A stretch of 13,367 nucleotides of DNA from an uncultured Clostridia bacterium (GTDB lineage: Bacteria; Bacillota; Clostridia; TANB77; CAG-508). The notes under the pieces were generated by a model that worked only from the letters and a program-made list of their open reading frames with translations, did no database searches and was not told the DNA's origin. The DNA is taken from assembly GCA_948560265.1 (NCBI GenBank), contig CAOXTD010000015.1:28746-42112 (forward strand), given 5' to 3'. Below, one piece after another: positions 1-5,981 of this stretch (within the stretch, counting starts at the first letter, position 1; every line of letters begins with the position of its first letter). A program made the translations under genes and the position numbers.

Positions 1-224
1 TTCATATTTGAAATGCCTAGTACCATTCCTATGGCAATTCCTGTTAATGCAGAGTGCCCTAGTGCATCAGAAAAGAAAGCCATTTTGTTATTTACTATCA
101 TTGTGCCTAATATGGCAAAAATCGGTGAAATTAAAATAATGGCAAGAAAAGCATTTTTCATAAACGCATATTCCATAAATTCAAATGGCAAAATTGTTTC
201 TAATATTCCATAAATTGCTTCCAT
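1..224 (-). CDS. znuB: Zinc/manganese-type ABC transporter permease (ABC-3 family), N-terminal part
   Basis: This is the N-terminal 74 codons of an integral membrane permease; the gene runs off the left edge. The reading starts MEAIYGILETILPF and contains a hydrophobic first helix (about residues 24-44, AFLAIILISPIFAILGT) followed by MAFFSDALGHSALTGIAIG (about 48-66). That SDALGHSALTGIA stretch is the conserved early motif of the ZnuB/AdcB/MntB (ABC-3) family, which forms the channel for divalent metal import. The ATG at 222-224 is preceded by a good ribosome binding site (AAAAGGAGAAG). It is the third gene of a binding protein-ATPase-permease operon and is separated from the ATPase gene by a palindromic element. 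The metal is inferred from the neighbours as zinc; manganese cannot be excluded. Confidence 0.9.
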   Translation of the reverse strand, partial: MEAIYGILETILPFEFMEYAFMKNAFLAIILISPIFAILGTMIVNNKMAFFSDALGHSALTGIAIGMVLGISNM

Positions 225-236
225 TTCTTCTCCTTT

Positions 237-287
237 TGTCGCACTTGGGGACACATGTCGCATAAACTAACGTCCCTAAGTGCGACA
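237..287. repeat. REP-like palindromic element A, inside the zinc transporter operon
   Basis: The arms 237-252 (TGTCGCACTTGGGGAC) and 272-287 form an inverted repeat matching at 15 of 16 positions; the single difference allows a G-U pair in RNA. The loop is 19 nt. The TTGGGGAC core and the TGTC/GACA ends resemble the larger element at 5093-5224, so both look like members of one dispersed family. It lies between the ATPase stop and the permease start, so it would be transcribed within the operon and could act as an mRNA hairpin that partly terminates or stabilises the message. It lacks a T-tract directly after the stem, so it is not a classic terminator. Confidence 0.7.
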
Positions 288-296
288 TTTGACATT

Positions 297-1022
297 TTAT
301 TCGAACCTCTCTCTAAATTCTTTACTATTAAATACTTCTTCTGGTATTCCTTCCTTAATCACTTCTTTATCTAACAAAATAACTCTATCTGCATATTTTC
401 TTACTAGTTCTAAATCATGTGAAACGAGTAAAATCGACATATCATATTTTGCTTTTAAGTTATTAACTAATTCGTAAAAATCTCGTGTTCCGTTTTTATC
501 AATTCCTGAAACTGGTTCATCTAAAATCAATAAATTAGGTACTGGTTTTGTTGCAATGGAAAGCAATACTCTTTGTAACTCTCCTCCTGATAAGTCTCCA
601 ATGCTTTTGTCAATTAATCTTTCTGCTCCAAATAGTTTGAGCTGATTTTTGATTTCTTGATAAATCTTTTTATCTTTTTTTAGAAAGACTGGTATATGGC
701 AAATGCAAGAAGCAAATAAGTCATACACTGTTGTTGGCATATGTCTTTCTATATTAATTGATTGTGGCACATATCCAATCTTTATTTTTTTTGCTACATT
801 TTCTTTCATATCCATAAAAGTAATGTTTCCTGTATGCTCTACTTCCCCTAAAATTGCCTTAAGTAAAGTAGACTTTCCTGCCCCATTTCGTCCAATGATA
901 ACAGTTAACTGCCCACAATGGATATGAATATTAACATCTTTTAAAATAACTTCTTTTCCAAACTTCACACCTATATGGTTGATTTTGGTGCAGTGCAATC
1001 CACATGCAGCTGACTGTTCCAT
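297..1022 (-). CDS. znuC: Zinc/manganese-type ABC transporter ATP-binding protein
   Basis: The 241-residue cytoplasmic ATPase powers metal import by the adjacent permease. All ABC motifs are visible: Walker A GRNGAGKS (44-51), Q-loop VPQS (about 85-88), signature LSGGE (144-148), Walker B LLILDEP (164-170), D-loop SGID (172-175) and the switch His in LVSHD (H202). The length is normal for ZnuC/AdcC. The ATG at 1020-1022 has an AGAGGAAG ribosome binding site, and the gene begins only 16 nt after the stop of the binding-protein gene, which indicates one operon. The N-terminal CGLHC (residues 7-11) and HIHC (33-36) are Cys/His-rich and sit before the Walker A motif; they occur in Clostridia-type members as I recall, and a metal-sensing role is only a guess. 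Confidence 0.93.
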   Translation of the reverse strand: MEQSAACGLHCTKINHIGVKFGKEVILKDVNIHIHCGQLTVIIGRNGAGKSTLLKAILGEVEHTGNITFMDMKENVAKKIKIGYVPQSINIERHMPTTVYDLFASCICHIPVFLKKDKKIYQEIKNQLKLFGAERLIDKSIGDLSGGELQRVLLSIATKPVPNLLILDEPVSGIDKNGTRDFYELVNNLKAKYDMSILLVSHDLELVRKYADRVILLDKEVIKEGIPEEVFNSKEFRERFE

Positions 1023-1038
1023 TTGACTTCCTCTCTTT

Positions 1039-1932
1039 CTATATTCCTTTTAAAATTTCTAAATTTTCTTTCATGATTTGAAGATAACTATTATTTTCCT
1101 CACTTCCTGTTAGTCCTGATTGTAACTCATATATCTTTGCACCTGTTTCACTTGCTAAAGTTTGTGCACTCTTTAAATTATCTTCCTTATCTACTAAAAT
1201 ACTTTTGATGTTTTCTTTTTTCATAATTTCAATAAGTTCTTTCATTTTTTCTGCTGATAAAGAACTTTCTTCATGATTTGTTTCAACAGATATTATTTCT
1301 AAACCAACCTCTTTTGCTAAATAACTAAATGCCTCATTTAAGCAAATTGCTTTTTTATCATTTAAGTTTGCTAATTCTGTTTGATATTCTTTTTGCAATT
1401 TTTTTAGTTCTTTGATGTAATTCTCTTTATTTTTCTCATAAACTTCTTTATTCTCTGGATTAGCTTCACTTAAGCTTTTTGCTATTTCTTCTACTTGCAT
1501 CATATAGTTAGAAAGGCTTGTCCAAATATGGTTATTTACTTCCCCATTTTCTTCTATTTTACTAATAATATTTTTACTACTATCAATAATTTTAATTTCA
1601 GAATAAGTATTCAATATCTTATCCATAAAATTTTCTATTCCTAATCCATTTTGTACAACCACATCTGCTTTTTCTAGTTTTTTCATGTCTGTTGTGCTTA
1701 AAGTGTAGTCATGTAAACAGCCTACGTTCCTATCTGCCATATTTACTATCTCTATATTTTGCGCATCTTGCGTAATATTCTTTGTCATCATCCAAATAGG
1801 ATAAAATGTAGTTACTATTTTAAATTGTCCTTCACTATTTTCTTTTGGCTCTCCTATTCTTTTTCCTATAATACCAATAACTAGTATACAAGCTAAAATA
1901 ACTAGTATTAGAATTCCAATTTTCTTCTTCAT
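1039..1932 (-). CDS. znuA: Zinc-type ABC transporter substrate-binding protein
   Basis: The 297-residue extracytoplasmic binding protein captures metal and hands it to the permease. The N terminus MKKKIGILILVILAC is a signal or anchor sequence. C15 follows ILA, a weak lipobox, but the hydrophobic stretch continues to about residue 23, so an uncleaved membrane anchor is also possible. ZnuA-family landmarks are VTTFYPIWMM (40-49), GCLHDYTLSTTDMKKLEKAD (71-90, ligand H74), NNHIW (133-137, ligand H135), LNEAFSYLAKEVGLE (198-212) and the C-terminal AQTLASETGAKIYEL (256-270). In most relatives the LNEAF motif reads HEAF or HDAF and supplies a third metal ligand; here it is N199. The gene is first in the operon and has a good promoter about 20 nt upstream. 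The fold assignment is firm; the exact metal is inferred. Confidence 0.9.
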   Translation of the reverse strand: MKKKIGILILVILACILVIGIIGKRIGEPKENSEGQFKIVTTFYPIWMMTKNITQDAQNIEIVNMADRNVGCLHDYTLSTTDMKKLEKADVVVQNGLGIENFMDKILNTYSEIKIIDSSKNIISKIEENGEVNNHIWTSLSNYMMQVEEIAKSLSEANPENKEVYEKNKENYIKELKKLQKEYQTELANLNDKKAICLNEAFSYLAKEVGLEIISVETNHEESSLSAEKMKELIEIMKKENIKSILVDKEDNLKSAQTLASETGAKIYELQSGLTGSEENNSYLQIMKENLEILKGI

Positions 1933-1956
1933 AACTTGTCCCTTTCTTATTTGCTT

Positions 1957-1985
1957 ATCATATCACAAATATCCATTTTTTTCAA
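1957..1985 (-). promoter_or_regulatory. Promoter of the zinc transporter operon
   Basis: On the minus strand there is a -35 TTGAAA (plus-strand 1980-1985), a 17-nt spacer and a -10 TATGAT (1957-1962). Transcription would start near 1950, leaving a leader of about 18 nt before the binding-protein ATG. I saw no clear Zur-type palindrome overlapping it. Confidence 0.7.
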
Positions 1986-2029
1986 GTCCACAAAATCCTT
2001 AAGCTTTCTTTAAAATTGCCCTTACCACA

Positions 2030-2058
2030 TTGACTTATTGCCTATTTTGCAGTATGAT
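2030..2058 (+). promoter_or_regulatory. Promoter of the clp-pgsA unit
   Basis: There is a -35 TTGACT (2030-2035), a 17-nt spacer and a -10 TATGAT (2053-2058), pointing into the Clp gene with a short leader. No CIRCE element (TTAGCACTC repeats) and no CtsR heptad repeat (GGTCAAA type) is visible here, so classical heat-shock repression is not supported. The region is shared with the divergent zinc operon promoter. Confidence 0.7.
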
Positions 2059-2072
2059 ATAGGGAGCAATTT

Positions 2073-2079
2073 AAAGGAG
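2073..2079 (+). promoter_or_regulatory. Ribosome binding site for the Clp gene; start ambiguous
   Basis: AAAGGAG lies only 2 nt from ATG 2082 and 14 nt from the in-frame ATG 2094. The protein would begin MIKFMLCSIC or MLCSIC. Both spacings are non-ideal. I annotate 2082, but relatives that begin directly at the zinc-finger ML/MKCS suggest 2094 may be the true start. Confidence 0.5.
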
Positions 2080-2081
2080 TT

Positions 2082-4451
2082 ATGATAAAATTTATGTTAT
2101 GTTCAATTTGTAATAAAAATCAAGCTGTCATTTTCATTAACAAGCAAGGTGAAGATGGCAAACAAAAAATGGAAGGATACTGTTATGAATGTGCAAAAAA
2201 GCAAGGTATCAATCCTATGGAATCTTTAATGAAACAAGCAAATCTTTCCGAAAAAGATTTGAATGATATGACAAAACAAATCGAAACTATGATGTCTGAT
2301 TTAACACAGAATATGGATGTGGATAGCCTTTCAGAGCAAATGGAAGATATGGACATGGACGATTTAAGTGAAGAAAAAACACCTATCCAATTTGGTGCTA
2401 TTCCCTTAGGTTCTATTTTCTCTGGTATGTTTGGGAATTCTTCTTCTGAAGAGGCTGCTGAAGATGCTAATACTTCTTCTAATAACACCTCTAGTGAGAA
2501 GAAAAAAGTCAAAGTAAAAAAAGAAAAAGACAAACGTCGTAAATCTTTAGAAACTTTTGGCACTAACTTGACTCAAAAAGCCAAAAATGGTCAGTTAGAT
2601 ATGGTTGTAGGCAGAGATAAAGAAATTCAAAGAATGATACAAATTCTAAATCGCCGTAGCAAGAACAACCCTTGTTTAATTGGTGAGCCCGGCGTTGGTA
2701 AAACTGCTATTGCACAAGGTTTAGCCATTAAAATTGCCACTGGCAAAGTTCCTGCTAAGTTGTTAAATAAAGAAGTATATTTAATTGATATGACAGCAGT
2801 TGTTGCAGGTACTCAATTTAGAGGTCAATTTGAGGCTCGTATGAAGTCCATTATTGACGAGTGCAAATCTTTAGGAAATATCATTTTAGTCATTGATGAA
2901 ATTCACAATATTATTGGTGCAGGTGATGCTGAACATTCTATGAATGCAGCAAACATTTTAAAACCTTCCCTATCTAATGGTGAAATTCAATTAATTGGAA
3001 CTACTACTTTAAAAGAATATCGTAAATATATTGAAAAAGATAGTGCTTTAGAAAGAAGATTTCAACCAGTAATTGTAGAGGAACCTTCTGTTACAGATTC
3101 TATTGATATCTTAGAAGGTATCAAAAAGTATTATGAAGATTATCACAAAGTAAAGATTTCTAATGATGTCATTAAACAAACTGTTGTTATGTCTGAAAAA
3201 TATATTCATGATAGGTTTTTACCTGATAAAGCCATTGACATTTTAGACGAAGCTTGTTCTCGTATCAACTTAAATAACAAAGAACTATATGAATTAGAAG
3301 TATTGAAAAATCAATTAAAAGCAGTTCAAGAAGAAAAAGAAGAAGCTGCCCAAGCAGATTCTACTGAAGACTACCAAAAAGCTGCTGAATTAAAAACCAA
3401 AGAATGTAGCTTAATGGAGCAAATTGATGAATTGAATAAAAGGTTAAAATTAAAGAGTTTAACTGTGCAAGATATTGCAGAGGTTATTGAAAGTTGGACT
3501 AAAATTCCAGTTAAGAAAATTACAGAAGCTGAAACACAAAAACTCTTGAACTTAGAAGAAAACTTACACAAAAGAGTCGTTGGACAACAATCAGCAGTAG
3601 AAGCAGTTTCAAGAGCTATTCGTCGTAATCGTGCTGGATTAAAAAGTACGAAAAGACCACCATCATTCATCTTTGTAGGACCTACTGGTGTTGGTAAAAC
3701 AGAACTTGCGAAATCACTTAGTTTTGAAATGTTTGGCAAAGAAGATGCCATTATCCGTATTGATATGTCTGAATATATGGAAGGGCACTCTACCTCTAAG
3801 CTAATTGGTTCGCCTCCAGGATATGTAGGTTATGATGATGCAGGACAATTAACAGAAAAAGTAAAACGCAATCCTTACTCTATTGTTTTGTTAGATGAAA
3901 TTGAAAAAGCACACCCTGATGTGTTCAATATTCTACTTCAAGTATTAGATGATGGACGCTTAACAGATAGTCAAGGAAATACCGTTAGTTTTGAAAATAC
4001 AATCTTAATTATGACTTCTAATGCTGGTTCTAACCAGAACACTAATTCCATTGGTTTTGGCGGGTCTAGAATGGATCAAAATAAAGTGATGGATAGTTTA
4101 AAAGAAACCTTTAGACCTGAGTTCTTAAACAGAATTGATGAAATTGTTATCTTTGAGCAATTACATCAAGAACAGTTATTACAAATTGTAGATTTAATGT
4201 TAGAAGATACTAAAAAAGCTTTAGCGGATAAAGATATTACCCTGGTAGTATCTGAGCCTGCTAAAAAGTTCTTATTAGAAAAAGGAACTGATATCAAATA
4301 TGGTGCAAGGCCTTTGAGAAGAGCCATCCAGAGATATTTAGAAGATGAGTTATCTGAAAAAATATTACGTAAGGAACTTTTGAATAGTCAAACTGTCACC
4401 ATTGATTTAGAAGAAAACCAATTGACATTTTCAGTAAAAACTGTAAATTAA
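2082..4451 (+). CDS. Clp/Hsp100 AAA+ unfoldase with N-terminal zinc finger (ClpC type)
   Basis: The 789-residue protein is a hexameric ATP-driven unfoldase that should feed substrates to ClpP. In place of the usual double Clp-N repeat it starts with a four-Cys zinc finger (C7, C10, C34, C37) of the McsA/UvrB-associated kind, then an acidic low-complexity linker (about 60-165). AAA domain 1 has Walker A GEPGVGKT (201-208), Walker B VIDEIH (270-275) and an arginine-finger LERRF. A UVR-type middle segment (DYQKAAELK, about 430-438) follows. AAA domain 2 has Walker A GPTGVGKT (533-540), Walker B LLDEIE (603-608) and FRPEFLNRIDE. The pore loop GYVG is present. IGF (657-659) matches the ClpP-docking loop, so partnership with ClpP is likely. 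A 41-nt gap leads to pgsA. It belongs to the ClpC group but is not orthodox ClpC, so no symbol is given. Confidence 0.93.
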   Translation: MIKFMLCSICNKNQAVIFINKQGEDGKQKMEGYCYECAKKQGINPMESLMKQANLSEKDLNDMTKQIETMMSDLTQNMDVDSLSEQMEDMDMDDLSEEKTPIQFGAIPLGSIFSGMFGNSSSEEAAEDANTSSNNTSSEKKKVKVKKEKDKRRKSLETFGTNLTQKAKNGQLDMVVGRDKEIQRMIQILNRRSKNNPCLIGEPGVGKTAIAQGLAIKIATGKVPAKLLNKEVYLIDMTAVVAGTQFRGQFEARMKSIIDECKSLGNIILVIDEIHNIIGAGDAEHSMNAANILKPSLSNGEIQLIGTTTLKEYRKYIEKDSALERRFQPVIVEEPSVTDSIDILEGIKKYYEDYHKVKISNDVIKQTVVMSEKYIHDRFLPDKAIDILDEACSRINLNNKELYELEVLKNQLKAVQEEKEEAAQADSTEDYQKAAELKTKECSLMEQIDELNKRLKLKSLTVQDIAEVIESWTKIPVKKITEAETQKLLNLEENLHKRVVGQQSAVEAVSRAIRRNRAGLKSTKRPPSFIFVGPTGVGKTELAKSLSFEMFGKEDAIIRIDMSEYMEGHSTSKLIGSPPGYVGYDDAGQLTEKVKRNPYSIVLLDEIEKAHPDVFNILLQVLDDGRLTDSQGNTVSFENTILIMTSNAGSNQNTNSIGFGGSRMDQNKVMDSLKETFRPEFLNRIDEIVIFEQLHQEQLLQIVDLMLEDTKKALADKDITLVVSEPAKKFLLEKGTDIKYGARPLRRAIQRYLEDELSEKILRKELLNSQTVTIDLEENQLTFSVKTVN

Positions 4452-4492
4452 TCGATTAATCATGAGTCGCTATATGATAAGGAGAAATAGTT

Positions 4493-5086
4493 ATGGCAAA
4501 GCATATACCCAATATTTTAACAGTAGCAAGATTTTTCTTAATACCATTTGTTATTTACGCTTTAGTAGTAGATAATTATCTGATGGCCTTTATCTTTCTT
4601 ACTATTTCTGGTTTAACAGATGTATTAGATGGTTTTATTGCTAGAAAATTTAATTTTATTACCAATTTTGGAAAGCTAATAGACCCTTTAGCAGATAAGG
4701 CAACACAAATCTCTGTATTAATTGCCTTAATGCTAAAGAATATCATTCCATTTTGGATGATTGCCATTGTTGCTTTAAAAGAAGCTGCAATGATAGCAGG
4801 TGCCTCTTTCCTATATGGAAAAGAACTAGTCGTTTCTAGCAAATGGTATGGTAAACTATCTACTGTTCTATTCTATATTGCCATTGTATGTTCTTTTGGT
4901 ATTAAATATTGGAACACGATTGCAGAAAATCCTGCAAATTCAGTAGGTCCACTTCCACAATTTGATATGTGGATTTACTACTTAGCTATTGCAGCTACTA
5001 TCTTCTCTCTTGTTATGTATTACATTACTTTTTATAGACAAGGATATTTGAAAAAAGAAAATTTAAAAATTGAAAACAAAAATTAA
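4493..5086 (+). CDS. pgsA: CDP-diacylglycerol-glycerol-3-phosphate 3-phosphatidyltransferase
   Basis: The 197-residue membrane enzyme makes phosphatidylglycerophosphate from CDP-diacylglycerol and glycerol-3-phosphate, the committed step to phosphatidylglycerol and cardiolipin. The CDP-alcohol phosphotransferase signature D-x2-DG-x2-AR-x8-G-x3-D-x3-D is complete: D43, D46, G47, A50, R51, G60, D64, D68. The N-terminal HIPNILTVARFFLIP is typical of PgsA. Several hydrophobic helices follow (about 12-40, 77-108, 119-137 and 163-183), and the C-terminal tail is short and Lys-rich. AAGGAG (4479-4484) lies 8 nt before the ATG. The gene is probably co-transcribed with the upstream Clp gene. The REP-like element begins 7 nt after its stop and may form the transcript's 3' end. 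Confidence 0.94.
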   Translation: MAKHIPNILTVARFFLIPFVIYALVVDNYLMAFIFLTISGLTDVLDGFIARKFNFITNFGKLIDPLADKATQISVLIALMLKNIIPFWMIAIVALKEAAMIAGASFLYGKELVVSSKWYGKLSTVLFYIAIVCSFGIKYWNTIAENPANSVGPLPQFDMWIYYLAIAATIFSLVMYYITFYRQGYLKKENLKIENKN

Positions 5087-5092
5087 ACCAAA

Positions 5093-5224
5093 AGTGTCAG
5101 GTTGGGGACGTTCCTTTTTCTGACACTTTTGTCAGGTTAGGGACACACCTCTATCATTTATCTTCAAGGTATGTCCCCAGTATGACAGTTTTGTCAGAAA
5201 AAGGAACGTCCCCAACCTGACACT
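5093..5224. repeat. REP/BIME-like nested inverted repeat B
   Basis: A perfect 33-bp inverted repeat (5093-5125 and 5192-5224; begins AGTGTCAGGTTGGGGAC) encloses a second, imperfect pair (5130-5150 and 5167-5187, 16 of 21 matching; begins TGTCAGGTTAGGGAC). All four arms carry a TGTC...GGGAC-type unit, so the structure reads as two head-to-head palindromic units, as in bacterial BIMEs. It lies between two convergent genes, and its last base overlaps the stop codon of the BofC-like gene. It contains no ORF. In RNA either strand would form a very stable hairpin, which could serve as a bidirectional 3' end. Mobility by an IS200-like REP transposase encoded elsewhere is inferred, not seen. Confidence 0.85.
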
Positions 5225-5820
5225 CATTCAAAATCTTCTAGCACAGAATGCAATTGGTCATCACCAATTGCTTTAATTCCTTCTTTTACTTTGATTAAAT
5301 CTTCTTCTGTTAAGTATCTTGTTGCAATGTCTGTATCTTCTTTCCATGTCTCCTCTCCTGTTTCATCTATTGTGTAAATTCCTAACACCTCTCCATGTTC
5401 TTTTACAATATAATGCATTCCACAATATCCCTCTTTTTCTTGTGATACAATGATTTCATTATTGGTAAGGCTTTCTATTTTCCAATCTGTATATTGTTCT
5501 TTTACTTGCTCTTCTGTGAAGTTTATCCATTCTTCTGGAATTTCTTTGATTTCTTTAATAAAATGGTCACAGCCTTTAAAGTATTGTTTTTCTGTAATCG
5601 TACAATTCGGAGAAAGTTTTGTTTCTGCTATAGAAGTAGATATTACTTCATTTTCTATTTGTTTTTCATTTTGATTTTGTTCCAAATTTGCTAATTGTTT
5701 TGTTCCTATATTACTATCTTTTGTTTTATCTTTTTCATAAAAGTATACTCCTGTTATGACTCCTATCAAAAATAGGAACATAATACCAATAGCCATCACT
5801 ATTTTCCAACCTGTTCTCAT
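5224..5820 (-). CDS. Membrane-anchored BofC-like protein (BofC C-terminal domain)
   Basis: The 198-residue protein has one N-terminal membrane helix (about 6-27, IVMAIGIMFLFLIGVITGVYF), then a Lys/Glu/Gln-rich linker and a C-terminal domain outside the membrane. Residues about 93-198 resemble the BofC C-terminal domain of Clostridia: PEEWINFTEEQVKEQYTDW, a central EGYCGMHYIVKEHGEVLGIY (130-149) and the terminal LTEEDLIKVKEGI...LHSVLEDFE. In Bacillus, BofC is a forespore intermembrane-space protein that restrains the sigma-K checkpoint protease SpoIVB; whether clostridial relatives do this is not established. C73, C84 and C133 could form disulfides outside the cell. No good promoter is evident directly upstream, and the ribosome binding site is weak (GAGAG). 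I recognise the domain from pattern only. Confidence 0.65.
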   Translation of the reverse strand: MRTGWKIVMAIGIMFLFLIGVITGVYFYEKDKTKDSNIGTKQLANLEQNQNEKQIENEVISTSIAETKLSPNCTITEKQYFKGCDHFIKEIKEIPEEWINFTEEQVKEQYTDWKIESLTNNEIIVSQEKEGYCGMHYIVKEHGEVLGIYTIDETGEETWKEDTDIATRYLTEEDLIKVKEGIKAIGDDQLHSVLEDFE

Positions 5821-5843
5821 ACTTAACTCAACTCTCTTTCTCT

Positions 5844-5871
5844 ATATCCATTTCTAAACAGAAATGGATAT
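5844..5871. other. Perfect 12-bp hairpin upstream of the BofC-like gene
   Basis: ATATCCATTTCT (5844-5855), loop AAAC, then its exact complement (5860-5871). It lies 24 nt before the BofC-like ATG on the minus strand, in its 5' leader if transcription comes from upstream. No T-run follows on either strand, so it is not an intrinsic terminator. It could be a protein-binding palindrome or a leader hairpin. Confidence 0.55.
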
Positions 5872-5924
5872 TCTATCATTTAATTTTAGTATGAGAATTT
5901 CTGGTAATAATTATTCATCTATTT

Positions 5925-5960
5925 TAAAAAAATATTGTAAGCTTTATCAACTTACAATAT
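5925..5960 (-). terminator. Rho-independent terminator of tsaC
   Basis: Read on the minus strand, a perfect 10-bp stem (5951-5960 with 5932-5941; ATATTGTAAG type) with a 9-nt loop is followed by a run of T residues (plus-strand A run 5926-5932). It lies 21 nt after the tsaC stop, so TsaC is probably transcribed separately from the BofC-like gene. Confidence 0.8.
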
Positions 5961-5981
5961 CTTTCTTTTTGGTACAATGTA

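Noticed and set aside
13..213. Plus-strand 66-codon frame at the left edge
   Set aside because: It is the antisense of the permease gene, whose minus-strand frame has a ribosome binding site and a family motif.
1933..2081. CIRCE, CtsR or Zur operator in the divergent region
   Set aside because: No TTAGCACTC/GAGTGCTAA pair, no GGTCAAA tandem heptads and no clear TCGTAAT-type palindrome could be read.
5093..5224. Element B as a small structured RNA or a CRISPR-like unit
   Set aside because: The arms are inverted, not direct, repeats without spacers; there are only two nested units and no promoter of its own. A REP/BIME-type repeat explains it better.
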